Source: Salipaludibacillus keqinensis | Lineage (GTDB): Bacteria > Bacillota > Bacilli > Bacillales > Salisediminibacteriaceae | DNA length: 64,000 nucleotides | NCBI RefSeq assembly: GCF_003226325.1 | Contig: NZ_PDOD01000005.1 | Location: forward strand, 248,001 to 312,000 | Direction of reading: 5' to 3' | The notes under the pieces: model-generated | Told to the model about the DNA's origin: nothing | What the model saw: the letters and a program-made list of their open reading frames with translations, nothing else | The model's database searches: none | Shown: positions 17,195 through 26,725 of the stretch, one piece after another | Position numbering within the stretch: the stretch's first letter is position 1 | How the letters are laid out: each line of letters starts with the position of its first letter | Made by a program: the position numbers and the translations under genes

Positions 17195-17560
17195 ATGAGT
17201 AGAGATACCTGTGAAATATATTGCTATGACGAACAAAAAGTATCTTCACTAAAAGAACGAATTAACGATGACACAGTGCGTGATACAAGTCGCATCTTCA
17301 AGGTACTGGCGGACGAAACCAGATTGAAAATTGCCTATGCATTGACGAAGGTAGAGGAGCTTTGTGTCTGCGATGTGGCTAATGTCATCGGCTCATCCAC
17401 CGCTACGGCTTCACATCACCTGCGGACATTGAAAAAACAAGGAGTCGCTCAGTATAGAAAAGAAGGGAAATTAGCTTTCTATAGGTTGGATGATCATCAT
17501 ATAACAGAACTCATTCAGATAGCTTTCGAGCATCAAAAAGAAGGAAAAGCGAATGACTAA
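17195..17560 (+). CDS. cadC: CadC, ArsR/SmtB family metal-responsive repressor
   Basis: 121 residues, typical CadC length. It has the CadC cysteine set: Cys in DTCEIYCYDE near the N terminus and the ELCVCD motif in the winged-helix domain, which together bind Cd2+, Pb2+ or Bi3+. The recognition helix segment SSTATASHHLRTLKKQG is standard ArsR. Two matching operator dyads lie upstream. The stop codon overlaps the cadA start (ATGACTAA), so the two are translationally coupled. Confidence 0.95.
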   Translation: MSRDTCEIYCYDEQKVSSLKERINDDTVRDTSRIFKVLADETRLKIAYALTKVEELCVCDVANVIGSSTATASHHLRTLKKQGVAQYRKEGKLAFYRLDDHHITELIQIAFEHQKEGKAND

Positions 17561-19679
17561 GGAGCAGGTATTTAGAATAGATGGCTTAACCTGAGCTAGC
17601 TGTGCTGCTCGGTTCGAGCGGAATGTAAAAGAGTTATCTAGTGTAAGCGACGCCCAAGTTAATTTTGCTGCGGAAAAATTGACGATTCAAGGGGAAGCGT
17701 CGATAAAAGAAATAGAAAAAGCAGGAGCTTTTGATCACCTGAAAGTTCGAGATGAAAATAGCGACTTGGAAATAGACCTGCCTTTTTGGAAAAAAAGGCA
17801 ATGGATTGAAGTAAGTATTTCTATTATTTTAGTTATGATCGGATGGCTGAGCTACTTAGCGAACGGGGAGCACCATGCGGTCACGATAACCTTGTTTTTA
17901 GCGGCAATGCTAATCGGTGGATATGGCTTATTCTATCAAGGAGTTAAAAATCTCTTTCAGCTTGTTTTTGATATGAAAACGTTGATGACGATTGCCATTA
18001 TCGGGGCAGTTATCATTGGTGAATGGGGAGAAGGGGCATTGGTCGTTGTCCTTTTCGCCATTAGCGAAGCACTTGAAACGTATTCTATGGATCGGGCCAG
18101 AAAATCGATAAGGTCTTTAGTTGAAAAAGGATCTAAACATGCAATGGTCCTTCGAAATAGTCAGGAGATTCAAGTTCCTGTGGAAGAGGTGAAGCTAGAG
18201 GAAACAATCATTATCCGACCTGGAGAGAAAATTCCGTTGGATGGAGTTGTGATGAGTGGAATCTCTTCTGTTAATCAAGCTGCGATCACAGGTGAGAGTG
18301 TACCCGTAGGCAAAAAATGTCACGATGAAGTGTTCGCTGGAACGTTGAATGAAGAAGGTGTTTTATATGTGAACGTGACGAAACATGTGAAAGACACCAC
18401 GCTTGCGCAAATCATTCATCTAGTGGAGGAAGCTCAAGGGGAAAAGGCACCAGCTCAACAATTTATTGATAAATTTGCAGCTTACTATACGCCAGCAATT
18501 ATGATTCTAGCCTTATTTATTATGGTTGGACCACCGCTTATCACCGGAGCACCATGGGATCAATGGATTTATTTAGGCTTAGCAACGCTAGTGGTAGGAT
18601 GCCCCTGCGCCCTAGTGATCTCTACCCCGGTTGCGATCGTGACCGCGATTGGAAACAGCGCAAAGCAAGGAGTTCTCATTAAAGGTGGAATACATTTAGA
18701 AGAAGCGGGACGGATCAATACGATCGCATTCGACAAAACCGGTACGCTTACAAAAGGGGTGCCGATGGTCACTGATGTAATTCCAGACCCTTCTGTCTCT
18801 CAACAAAGTTTACTAGTGTATGTTTACGAGCTAGAAAAATATTCTAGTCATCCTCTAGCAAAAACATTGGTCAATTACGCTAGTGCATTAGGAACCTGTA
18901 AAGCTGAATTTGATATGACTGACCATAAATCCCTAACAGGAAAAGGTGTATCAGCAACCAGTCATGGTCAACTTTTTTATGTGGCGAGCCCATCATACGT
19001 GAAAGAATACTATTCTTCGATTTTATCGCCTAAAACGAATAGTCTAATTGTGAATCTTCAACAACAAGGAAAGACCGTGGTACTCGTAGGAAATGAAAAT
19101 GAATTATTAGGTGTATTGGCTTTACGAGATGAAGTGCGCGAGGAAGCGAAGATGTCCTTAACTCGGTTGGAAAAGCTAGGAATGAAGCAGTTGGTTATGC
19201 TCACAGGAGATCAACATTACACAGCTCAAGCAATTGGTAAAGAGGCTGGAGTGACAGAAGTAAGGTCAGGTCTTCTACCAGAGGATAAATTGGAACAGAT
19301 TGAGAGATTGAGAAGGAGCGGTCACAAGGTAGCGATGGTAGGCGATGGAATCAATGATGCTCCAGCTCTAGCGAGAGCCGATTTAGGCATTGCCATGGGT
19401 GGAGGAGGGACGGATACGGCGCTTGAAACAGCGGATGTGGTGTTAATGGGAGATGAACTTCCCAAACTACCTTATTTAATTGAACTAAGCAGGAAGACTT
19501 TAAAGATTATTAAACAAAACATCGTTTTCGCTCTAGGTTTAAAGGCATTAGCATTAATCTTGGTTCCTTTTGGTCTGCTCACACTATGGATAGCCATTCT
19601 TGCTGATATGGGAGCTACCCTGCTTGTGACGATAAATAGTTTGCGATTAATTAGGATGAAAAACAAACAGAAACTTTAG
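17553..19679 (+). CDS. cadA: CadA-type Cd/Zn/Pb P-type ATPase with in-frame TGA at codon 14
   Basis: 709 codons from the ATG that overlaps the cadC stop. Residues 1-~70 are the metal-binding HMA domain, but codon 14 is TGA (17592-17594) exactly where the first cysteine of the GLTCxxC motif belongs; the second (Cys17) is present. The rest is intact: TGES in the actuator domain, CPC in the metal channel (~350-352), phosphorylation motif DKTGTLT (Asp ~394) and hinge GDGINDAP (~597-604). No good internal restart exists: the next in-frame TTG (17679) has no clear SD. Either TGA is a nonsense mutation or error (most economical), or it encodes selenocysteine: a 7-bp hairpin with loop GTT begins 10 bases after the TGA. 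It exports Cd2+, Zn2+ or Pb2+. Confidence 0.85.
17605..17621 (+). other. Hairpin just after the cadA in-frame TGA (SECIS-like placement)
   Basis: CTGCTCG, loop GTT, CGAGCGG: seven pairs including one G-T. The loop starts with G and lies 17 bases after the TGA, within the spacing I recall for bacterial SECIS elements. It may be chance in a coding sequence. Confidence 0.35.
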
Positions 19680-19684
19680 CTTCT

Positions 19685-19738
19685 AAATGACAAATAACCC
19701 CCTCTCATTTGATGATGGAAGGGGGTTATTTGTCATTT
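19685..19738. terminator. Bidirectional terminator after cadA
   Basis: AAATGACAAATAACCCCCT ... AGGGGGTTATTTGTCATTT: a 19-bp perfect stem between convergent genes. Confidence 0.95.
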
Positions 19739-20294
19739 AGTCAATATGAATCTCTTTCATCGTTGTTGCGTGATCTGCAATCAAGTACTTTGATCTACCG
19801 AGAAACAGCGGTAATTGAAGTTTACTAAAGTCAGGCAAGCCGTCTTCTCCAAATTTTTCATTGTCTTTATGAAAACGGGTGATTTTGCCTACAATCCAGT
19901 CATGGTCACCATAAGTATTCGTATCAATCACTTCACATTCATACGCTACATAAGCGTTTTGCAGAATAGGAGCTCCGGTGGTTTCTCCCTCTTTCCATTT
20001 AGCAAACATGCGAGTGAATTTATCTCCATCTGCACCGGACTTCTTTCCAGACGCTTCAATCCAATGGGCATATTCAGCTGGAACGAAATTAATCGCGAAT
20101 TTACCACTCTCCTGAATTAGATGATGGGTAAATCGTTCTTTTGCAACGGCTACACCATAAATAGCCGGGTCATATGAGATGTAAGAGTGCCAGCCTGCAG
20201 CCATGATGTTTTGCTTGTCGTCGCTTTTGGCTGTAACAAGAGCAATCAATCCTGGATAACAGTGCATAACCGTTTTCGTTGTGCTTTCTAACAT
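19737..20294 (-). CDS. Flavin reductase / flavoredoxin family protein
   Basis: 185 residues. The segment PGLIALVTAKSDDKQNIMAAGW and SYDPAIYGVAVAKERFTH match the FMN-binding split-barrel flavin reductase family, which holds FMN and transfers electrons from NAD(P)H or partner proteins. The ATG at 20294 sits nine bases after AGGAGG. The open frame extends upstream to 20480, but that part is translated from a dispersed repeat and is rejected. Physiological role unknown. Confidence 0.82.
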   Translation of the reverse strand: MLESTTKTVMHCYPGLIALVTAKSDDKQNIMAAGWHSYISYDPAIYGVAVAKERFTHHLIQESGKFAINFVPAEYAHWIEASGKKSGADGDKFTRMFAKWKEGETTGAPILQNAYVAYECEVIDTNTYGDHDWIVGKITRFHKDNEKFGEDGLPDFSKLQLPLFLGRSKYLIADHATTMKEIHID

Positions 20295-20396
20295 AGTGTC
20301 ATTCCTCCTATTAGTAGCAATCCACTTATAGTATAAAGGAGATGGACCATAGATGCACATTTTAGGTGGATATTTCACGTATAGTTCTAAAAATAA

Positions 20397-20541
20397 CCAT
20401 GGGGACGGTTCTTGCGGTTGAGATGCGCAGCACCTAAGCAGCATGACCCAAGGGATCAGGACGAAGCTTAGAGGAATCAAGAGGAAATAGAATTGCTAAA
20501 TTAAAGGGTGCCCCAAAAAATTTTACTTTTGGGACACCCTC
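20397..20541. repeat. Dispersed intergenic repeat, copy 1
   Basis: Begins GGGGACGGTTCTTGCGGTTG and continues through matching blocks (GCACCTA, GCATGACCC, GGATCAGGACGA, AGAATTGCTAAATTA) to a terminator-like hairpin GGTGCCCCAAAA. A second copy lies at 33081-33203. The phrase is common in Bacillales intergenic repeats (recalled) and the element carries no gene. Confidence 0.85.
20505..20540 (-). terminator. Hairpin at the end of repeat copy 1
   Basis: AGGGTGTCCCAAAA / TTTTGGGGCACCCT on the minus strand, just after the GerMN lipoprotein stop, followed by TTTAATTT. It probably ends that gene. Confidence 0.75.
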
Positions 20542-20553
20542 GTGTAGTCTTTT

Positions 20554-21393
20554 TTACTCCATCCACTCGTAATCTTCTGGATTTCCAGCTGTGATTGGGT
20601 CAGATAAATCCATGTGACCGAGGAATTCACCGACTTCGTTGCCTACAATGAGAATTTGAGTTTGATCAAATCCGAATTGTTCCATCATCAAAGCCACTTG
20701 TTCTGTAAACATTAACTCTCCACTTGAGCCAAGATTTGCTTCATTCAGATCCTCTGAAAAGGAAACATGGGCAGTGTCCCCGTGAAATTTAACAAACTCT
20801 ACACTCGCCTCTTGAGGTAGCAAAGAGTATAAACCGTCGTGTGTAGGCCCCGCTGCCCAAAGTTCCATTGCTTGCATGGCTCCTGACTCATCGTCAGTAA
20901 CAGAGACATCGGACTGAACACGATAGGTGTTTAATAACTGATCGTCAGAGAAATAAAGAGTAACGGAATCAATCATCGTAGCTTCATCATCTTCTACTGC
21001 TGTGTTTTCTTCGTTTGCAATCTCATCTTCTTCTTTAGCATTGTTTTCTTCGTTGTCAATTTCTTCTTCATAATTACCTTCATCGTTCATCGATTCATTA
21101 AGGTTGTTTTCAACTGAGTTCTCTTCTTCATTGTTTACTTGATGTTCCTCAACATCTTCATTCATGTTGTTCTCGTTCGCCGGGGTGCTTTCATTAGCTT
21201 CTTCATCTTCGTTCCCATTTTCATTCTCATTCTCATTCAATTCGTCATTTTCGTTCAATTCTGTTTCATTAGCAGATCCGTCCGTGCCGGACACATTATT
21301 ATTAGCATCTTCTGAGTTCGTCTCTCCTTGTCCGCAAGCTGCCAAAATCATTAATAAGCCGAGGCTAAGAGTCAGCCCTTTTACTTTTTTCAT
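20554..21393 (-). CDS. GerMN-domain lipoprotein with long acidic linker
   Basis: 279 residues. Signal peptide with lipobox LAAC, then about 120 residues of very low complexity made of Glu, Asn and Asp (a flexible wall-spanning linker), then a GerMN domain from about residue 165 (VTLYFSDDQLLNTYRV through SFSEDLNEANLGSSGE to DQTQILIVG). GerMN domains occur in GerM and in cell-envelope lipoproteins and probably bind peptidoglycan or partner proteins. I took the third codon ATG as start because AGGGA is six bases from it. Single gene. Confidence 0.85.
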   Translation of the reverse strand: MKKVKGLTLSLGLLMILAACGQGETNSEDANNNVSGTDGSANETELNENDELNENENENGNEDEEANESTPANENNMNEDVEEHQVNNEEENSVENNLNESMNDEGNYEEEIDNEENNAKEEDEIANEENTAVEDDEATMIDSVTLYFSDDQLLNTYRVQSDVSVTDDESGAMQAMELWAAGPTHDGLYSLLPQEASVEFVKFHGDTAHVSFSEDLNEANLGSSGELMFTEQVALMMEQFGFDQTQILIVGNEVGEFLGHMDLSDPITAGNPEDYEWME

Positions 21394-21642
21394 GATCATT
21401 CCCTACTTTCATATTAATAATAAGTTCATAGTGTTTGTCGATAAGTAAATAAGAAAGTTACACCATTTTTAAAGATTGTTGGAAATTTGGAAGCGAATTT
21501 TGTCGAATTATGTATATTTAAGAGGATGTAGATAGAGTCATGCTGGTGCATCATGCTCTGTAGTAAAATAGAGATAAGGATCACAGAGAAGCACAGTCAT
21601 TATAGAATAGGATAGTTGGCATGAAGAAGGTGGTGGAAAGCA

Positions 21643-22296
21643 GTGGCATGGCAAAATAAGAGTGTAGTAGAAATCATATATGAAACATTTATGGTCTTTC
21701 TCGCATTTGTTGCGGTTGCGACGATTTGGTATGAGACGAGGTACGATTCTGTCGTTGTTTGGGGAACATGGTTTATTTTCTTTATCGATTTTATATATAG
21801 AATCTTTAATACAAATAATAAATGGCAGTTTATAAAAAGCAATCCATTTATTGTTGTTGCCGTGATTCCATTAGACGCTGTGTTCCAAATGGCCCGAGTG
21901 GCAAGAATTTTACATTTCATGAGATTAAAGGTGATCACGAAATATTATACAAAACCTTTTATCGAAAAAATTCGTAAACAGCGTTTTTCTTATATCATTC
22001 CAAGCATTTTCCTTGTCCTGTTCATAAGCATTATTCCTCTTTATCTATTTGAACCGCGCCTTGATACATATTTAGATGCTTTCTGGGGTGGTTTGGCCTC
22101 TCTTGTTTTTTTCGGGTACTCAACCATTAACCCGCAAACGACAACTGGCACCGTAATAATTACTTTACTAACCATTTTCGGAGTGATTATGCACGGAGTA
22201 TTGTTGAGTTATATATTTGGTTTTATTGGATCATTAACCGTCGTGGAAAAATGGACAGAAAAAGCCAAACAAAAGAAAAAGAGTTATTTCAGCTAG
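21643..22296 (+). CDS. Ion-channel-like membrane protein with degenerate selectivity filter
   Basis: 217 residues. Four N-terminal hydrophobic segments including an arginine-bearing segment (MARVARILHFMRL) similar to an S4 voltage sensor are followed by two helices flanking a pore loop (FWGGLASLVFFGYSTINPQTTTG). In K+ channels that loop reads TVGYGD; here it is FFGYSTINP, so potassium selectivity is doubtful. It starts at a GTG after AAGGTGG. Placement in the voltage-gated channel superfamily is by architecture. Confidence 0.7.
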   Translation: MAWQNKSVVEIIYETFMVFLAFVAVATIWYETRYDSVVVWGTWFIFFIDFIYRIFNTNNKWQFIKSNPFIVVAVIPLDAVFQMARVARILHFMRLKVITKYYTKPFIEKIRKQRFSYIIPSIFLVLFISIIPLYLFEPRLDTYLDAFWGGLASLVFFGYSTINPQTTTGTVIITLLTIFGVIMHGVLLSYIFGFIGSLTVVEKWTEKAKQKKKSYFS

Positions 22297-22407
22297 AGAT
22301 TTTTTCAATAGCTTCGATCATACGCCCTAAGTCTTAAAAAAGATATATCTTTAGGTCGTTCTGCTTTATGGTTGCTTTGCTTAAAATAAAAGGAGGAGGA
22401 GGGGGAA

Positions 22408-23535
22408 ATGATGAACAGGATTGGCAGAAAGTCATTAGGATTATTGTTCTTGCTCATGGGCGGAATTTTTTTAGCTAATCAATGGACTTCAGTTGAATTC
22501 GTGCAGATGTTTGGTTACGTAGGATCCATCTTGTTTATTGCTATAATTGTTGAGGTCATCCTTTTTTACCGATCACGAGAACCAGGGACAACTATTCAAT
22601 TTGATAAAGGGGCTATGGTCGTTTTAGTCATCGCATTAGTAGCTAGTTCTGGAGCCCAATATATTCACACTCATGGCGGTGTGGTTCAAGGCTTTTCATT
22701 GTATGGTTGGGAACCGAATAAAACGAGTATTCAAATAGAAGAAACTTACGAATTGGCGAACGATGTGCAAAGTATTCAGTTCTCTCTTCCTTCAGCCAAT
22801 TTGAAAATTGTAGGTGGAAAAGGGAACAAAGTAAAGCTAACTGGAACAGTGAAATCAAATGAAAAGAGCGAATCTGAAGTTCAGAAAGCATTTGAGAAAG
22901 CGCGGGAAATGGAAATGACTGAGAATACCTTTCATTATGAAGTAGAAAACCCTAGCTTTTCTTTATTTTCTAGGAATCATTTAAGTGCAGACTTTACCAT
23001 TGAAATTCCAGAGAATCGTCCATTAGATGTGCAAGTGACAAATGGGTCAGTTGAAGTGAATGATATGCTGAATGATATTCAAGTAAGTACAACCAATGGT
23101 CGAGCTGATATTGAAACCATTACAGGAGACGTTTCCGTTCAGAATACGAACGGTATCATTTCAGTTCGAAATATCGAAGGTACGACAGAAGGGATCACCA
23201 CCAATGGCCGTGTATTAGCAGAGAATTTAAGCGGAGACACTCGGTTAAAAACAACAAATGGAACGGTGGAAGTAGAAAGTAAGAAGGTTGGTGGTAACTG
23301 GGAGTTAGAGACTACGAACGGGAACATTACTATAAGGGTTCCTGAAGACAGTGACGTGACAGTGACTGGAGAAACGACAAATGGTACTGTGGACGGAGAC
23401 CTCGACTGGGTTCGGGAAAAAGAAGAAAATTTCATGAGGATGTATAATGAAGGGTCAGCCGTCCATAACGATGGAACTTATGACATAAATGCCAAAGGCA
23501 CAAACGGCATGATTCGCGTTTCTTTTCTGAATTAA
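22408..23535 (+). CDS. DUF4097 adhesin-like protein with LiaF-type membrane region
   Basis: 375 residues. Three to four membrane helices in the first ~95 residues (LiaF/DUF5668-like) precede a DUF4097 right-handed beta-helix domain. The latter shows repeated TTNG/NTNG turns (about eight, from VTNGSVEVND to GETTNGTVDGDLDW), each repeat one helical rung. Proteins of this type act in envelope stress sensing in Bacillus (LiaF, YvlB), so this may respond to cell-envelope damage (inference). Very strong purine-rich ribosome site. Possibly monocistronic. Confidence 0.8.
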   Translation: MMNRIGRKSLGLLFLLMGGIFLANQWTSVEFVQMFGYVGSILFIAIIVEVILFYRSREPGTTIQFDKGAMVVLVIALVASSGAQYIHTHGGVVQGFSLYGWEPNKTSIQIEETYELANDVQSIQFSLPSANLKIVGGKGNKVKLTGTVKSNEKSESEVQKAFEKAREMEMTENTFHYEVENPSFSLFSRNHLSADFTIEIPENRPLDVQVTNGSVEVNDMLNDIQVSTTNGRADIETITGDVSVQNTNGIISVRNIEGTTEGITTNGRVLAENLSGDTRLKTTNGTVEVESKKVGGNWELETTNGNITIRVPEDSDVTVTGETTNGTVDGDLDWVREKEENFMRMYNEGSAVHNDGTYDINAKGTNGMIRVSFLN

Positions 23536-23587
23536 GTAGGCAATATCAAAGAGCAGATTCTATCTGCTGTACTTTATAGAAAATACT

Positions 23588-23623
23588 GAGGGTACCGCAA
23601 AAGAGAATTTTTGCGGTACCCTC
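23588..23623. terminator. Bidirectional terminator between the DUF4097 gene and thiO
   Basis: GAGGGTACCGCAAAA, short loop, TTTTGCGGTACCCTC, a near-perfect 15-bp stem. Confidence 0.9.
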
Positions 23624-23687
23624 TTCCTAATATGACTAAGTGGGTTATACGAGCGGTCATTTTAGGTACCTAAATTGAATAGAGAAA

Positions 23688-24800
23688 TTAATTAAATCTT
23701 TCTGGTTGAAAAGCGAGGCGAGTACCAGGATCTAATGGAATGCCTGAGATTAAATCGGCGACAGTTTCTCCCGTTTTAGGACTTAATAAAATACCATTAC
23801 GGTAGTGTCCGGTAGCGAAAATAATATGCGGCGCCCCTTCAAGTGATCCAAGTAAAGGAAAACCATCTTGAGTAGCCGGCCGAAGACCTGCCCAAGTGTG
23901 AAAGGGTGACTTATTACTAAGGAACGGTAACATTCGTTTGTTCCAATTGACCAGTCTGGATATTCCTTTTTCGGTGACGGTCGTAGAAAATCCTGCAATA
24001 TCTTCTGACGCCCCATTTACAAGTGTGCCATTGGACTTTGGAACAAGATACCCTTGGCTGCTCGTCAAAATATGGTTCACCTGTTCATCCCCCAATTCAT
24101 AAGCGCAGATTTGTCCTCTTATAGGAAACACAGGAATACGGATATGGAAAATGGTTTCAAGTTCTTGAGACCAAGCTCCAGAACAGATGACAAGTTTATC
24201 TCCTGTAAAAGTTTGTCCACTGGGGGATTGCAGAATTGGAGCGGACTGCCAGCTTTCCACCTTAATATCCCCTAAGTTTTCATAAATGTTAACCCCAAGT
24301 TTTTCACATGCGACCTTCAATGCATGTACATAATCGGGAGCGAATACGTGACTTTCTTCATTTGAATAAATAGCTGCGACCACTTCATCTGAAATAGCCG
24401 GTTCTAGAGACTTTAATCTGCTCCCGTCTAAAATCTGGGCTTCAGAACCAAACGTTTTCTGCCAAGCGATCCTAGTTTCAAGAGAAAGGATGTCTGAGTC
24501 GTGATAAACTCCATAGATACTTCCACTTTCAGTGTATTCAAAATCAACGCCTGAAGCTTTCTTGATTTCTTGCTGCCAGTCGCGAAACATCCGCAAACTA
24601 TCAAGACAGAACGTGAAAAAAGGATCTGGATCCTCCATAATCTCTGAATATGGAGCGAGCATTCCCGCTGCAGCCCCCGATGCCTGACCTCCACATGTGT
24701 TTTTTTCAAGAATTGTTACTTCAAATCCTCGTCGTATTAAGGAAAAGGCAGAGGCTAATCCAATCACACCCCCGCCAAGAATCAGTATGTGCTCTTTCAT
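23688..24800 (-). CDS. thiO: Glycine oxidase ThiO
   Basis: 370 residues. The FAD-binding Rossmann motif is ILGGGVIGLASAFSL at residues 6-20; GGQASGAAAGMLAPYSE is the substrate-channel motif of D-amino-acid-type oxidases; ATGHYRNGILLSPKTGE is the C-terminal family signature. ThiO oxidises glycine to the dehydroglycine needed for the thiazole ring of thiamine in aerobes. The ATG at 24800 follows GGGAGGG; the longer open frame upstream runs back into thiG and is rejected. Last gene of the thi operon. Confidence 0.93.
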   Translation of the reverse strand: MKEHILILGGGVIGLASAFSLIRRGFEVTILEKNTCGGQASGAAAGMLAPYSEIMEDPDPFFTFCLDSLRMFRDWQQEIKKASGVDFEYTESGSIYGVYHDSDILSLETRIAWQKTFGSEAQILDGSRLKSLEPAISDEVVAAIYSNEESHVFAPDYVHALKVACEKLGVNIYENLGDIKVESWQSAPILQSPSGQTFTGDKLVICSGAWSQELETIFHIRIPVFPIRGQICAYELGDEQVNHILTSSQGYLVPKSNGTLVNGASEDIAGFSTTVTEKGISRLVNWNKRMLPFLSNKSPFHTWAGLRPATQDGFPLLGSLEGAPHIIFATGHYRNGILLSPKTGETVADLISGIPLDPGTRLAFQPERFN

Positions 24801-24867
24801 CGTTGTAAATCCCTCCCATATAATAGAAGGAGATAACCTTCCGATTCGATTTCTCCCGCCTAGGGAA

Positions 24868-25650
24868 TTAGTAAGAAATAGAAGAGGGGAGCCCGCTAGA
24901 GGCTGTGGCGTACCGTTTCTTAGGAATGCGTCCTGCTTCGTAGGACAGCCGTCCAGCTTCAATCGCAAGTTTCATTGCCGAAGCCATCTTCACTGGATCT
25001 TTTGCTTTTGCTACAGGGGTGTTCATTAGAACTCCATCTGCGCCGAGTTCCATTGCTTGAGTGACATCCATAGCAGAACCTAACCCTGCATCTACGATAA
25101 TGGGAACTTCGGCTTCTTCGATGATTAATGATAAGTTATAAGGGTTTAAAATCCCTAGCCCTGTTCCAATAGGAGACCCTCCCGGCATGACTGCTGAGGC
25201 TCCTGCTTGTTCTAACTTCTTGCATAGGATAGGATCGTCTGAAGTATAAGGCAGAACGATAAATCCTTCATTAACGAGTATTTCCGTTGCTTTCAATGTT
25301 TCAATAGGATCGGGAAGGAGAGTCTTTTCATTCGAACTGATTTCTACTTTAATCCAATCGCTAAGACCCGATGCTTTAGCAAGCCTTGCAATTCGGACAG
25401 CTTCGTCAGCTGTTTTGGCTCCTGAAGTGTTAGGAAGGTAAGTGAACGAATGATCTGCATCCAAATGTTGAAGGATAGCATCTTCTCCTGGAGATTCCAG
25501 ATTTGCTCGTCTTATAGCGAATGTGAGCACGGCTGTCTCTGATACTCGAATGGCTTCATTTTGAACGTAAGGGTTTGGATAACGCCCCGTTCCAAGAAAA
25601 AAACGAGAAGAGAGTTCCTTACCCGCGATGATTAGATTCCGCTTATTCAA
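24868..25650 (-). CDS. thiG: Thiazole synthase ThiG
   Basis: 260 residues. [12 protein letters not shown] at the N terminus, [15 protein letters not shown] with the Schiff-base lysine, and [24 protein letters not shown] near the phosphate site identify ThiG. It builds the thiazole phosphate from deoxyxylulose phosphate, dehydroglycine and ThiS-thiocarboxylate. It starts at a TTG with a strong GGAGGGTGA upstream and begins four bases after the thiE-thiS stop. Confidence 0.95.
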   Translation of the reverse strand: MNKRNLIIAGKELSSRFFLGTGRYPNPYVQNEAIRVSETAVLTFAIRRANLESPGEDAILQHLDADHSFTYLPNTSGAKTADEAVRIARLAKASGLSDWIKVEISSNEKTLLPDPIETLKATEILVNEGFIVLPYTSDDPILCKKLEQAGASAVMPGGSPIGTGLGILNPYNLSLIIEEAEVPIIVDAGLGSAMDVTQAMELGADGVLMNTPVAKAKDPVKMASAMKLAIEAGRLSYEAGRIPKKRYATASSGLPSSISY

Positions 25651-25654
25651 ATGA

Positions 25655-26479
25655 TCACCCTCCAGCGATAAATTCGACTAGTTCAATTTTCGTTCCATCT
25701 TTCACCGGCGTATGGGACCAACTGTCTCTGTCTACAATTTCTCCATCCACTTCAGCGATAATAAGGTTCGGTTTCAATTTAAAATGTAAGACGAGTTCCT
25801 GTATAGATTGGACGTGAAGTTCGTGATTTTCCCCATTGACGATTAGGTTTACAGGTTGATAAGGTTTTAACTTTTCCCGAAATTGAGAGCAGACTTGCTG
25901 AACATTTTCAGAGCCAACAATCTCACTAATCATACAGACTCTAGTCGCACCAGCAGATAGAACTTCATCTACGTTGTGCAGTTTAATTCCACCGATCGCT
26001 ACAAAAGGAATGGTTATTTCTGCTGCGACCTCCTTGATGTAATTTGTTGTAACCGGTGCAACGACATCTTTTTTGCTTTTCGTTGGAAAAATGGGACCAA
26101 CACCAATATAGTCAGCCCCGCCTTCTTGAGCAGCTCGAGCTTCTTGAATATGATGGGTAGAGATTCCAATAATTTTATCTGGCCCCATCAATCGTCGGGC
26201 TTCTTCGAGAGACAAATCGTCTTGACCGAGGTGTACACCGTCTGCACCAACTTGAAGAGCAATATCTATGTGATCATTAATGATTAAAGGTACGTCATAT
26301 TTCAACGTAAGCTCTCGGAGAGCCAGGGCCTTTTTAAGAACATCGGGTTTCTTGCTCGTTTTATCTCTTAGTTGTATGATATCTGCACCCCCTTGAAGGG
26401 CTTCTTCCATGACATCGATGACATCTTTTCTAGGATGAAATTCTTCTCCGGTAATGGCATATAAATGAAAATTCTTCAT
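25655..26479 (-). CDS. thiE: ThiE-ThiS fusion: thiamine phosphate synthase with C-terminal sulfur carrier
   Basis: 274 residues. Residues 1-~208 are thiamine phosphate synthase: [34 protein letters not shown] and [13 protein letters not shown] are present, so ThiE rather than the TenI tautomerase. Residues ~209-274 are a complete Thi[12 protein letters not shown] start, [12 protein letters not shown] middle, and the diglycine end EFIAGG, which must be free for thiocarboxylation. No stop or start separates the two. This puts the sulfur carrier for ThiG and the coupling enzyme on one chain. No thiF is present here, so ThiS must be activated by a ThiF or MoeB encoded elsewhere. ATG with GGAGG five bases upstream. 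Confidence 0.88.
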   Translation of the reverse strand: MKNFHLYAITGEEFHPRKDVIDVMEEALQGGADIIQLRDKTSKKPDVLKKALALRELTLKYDVPLIINDHIDIALQVGADGVHLGQDDLSLEEARRLMGPDKIIGISTHHIQEARAAQEGGADYIGVGPIFPTKSKKDVVAPVTTNYIKEVAAEITIPFVAIGGIKLHNVDEVLSAGATRVCMISEIVGSENVQQVCSQFREKLKPYQPVNLIVNGENHELHVQSIQELVLHFKLKPNLIIAEVDGEIVDRDSWSHTPVKDGTKIELVEFIAGG

Positions 26480-26579
26480 CGTTTCCTCCTTTTTATTTTT
26501 GCGCTGTTAAAGGGTCGTTGTGAATGATAACCAAAGATGATTTCTACAATGTAGATGACTAAAGATTAATTAAGAAAAC

Positions 26580-26613
26580 GAAAGCCGTATCCCCATAGTA
26601 AATGGAATACGGC
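26580..26613 (-). terminator. Attenuator terminator between TPP riboswitch and thi operon
   Basis: AGCCGTATTCC, loop, GGGGATACGGCT then CTTTCGTTTTC. It sits between the riboswitch and thiE and is the likely expression platform: it forms when TPP is bound. Confidence 0.8.
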
Positions 26614-26633
26614 TACAATAGCTTTATATTGCA

Positions 26634-26725
26634 TCGACTTTCCTCCGCTGGTATGGGCCAGATCAGGTTCAAGGGTAAAAGGCAATCACCTTTTTCTCAG
26701 TTTATGAATCTAAACACCCCTAGTC
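26634..26725 (-). ncRNA. TPP (THI-box) riboswitch
   Basis: On the minus strand: GGGGTG, CTGAGA, ACCCTTGAACCTGATCTGG, ATACCAGCGGAGGAA. These are the canonical THI-box blocks in order. Controls the thiE-thiS, thiG, thiO operon. Confidence 0.97.

Noticed and set aside
17679-19679. Taking the cadA gene to begin at the TTG at 17679
   Set aside because: No clear ribosome site there, and the upstream frame encodes an otherwise complete HMA domain beginning at an ATG coupled to cadC.
20295-20480. N-terminal extension of the flavin reductase frame
   Set aside because: It is translated from the dispersed repeat; a good ribosome site and the family's usual start are at 20294.
25655-26479. TenI (thiazole tautomerase) as identity of the N-terminal part of the fusion
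   Set aside because: The QLRDK, ND, HLGQDD and [11 protein letters not shown] residues of thiamine phosphate synthase are kept, unlike in TenI.
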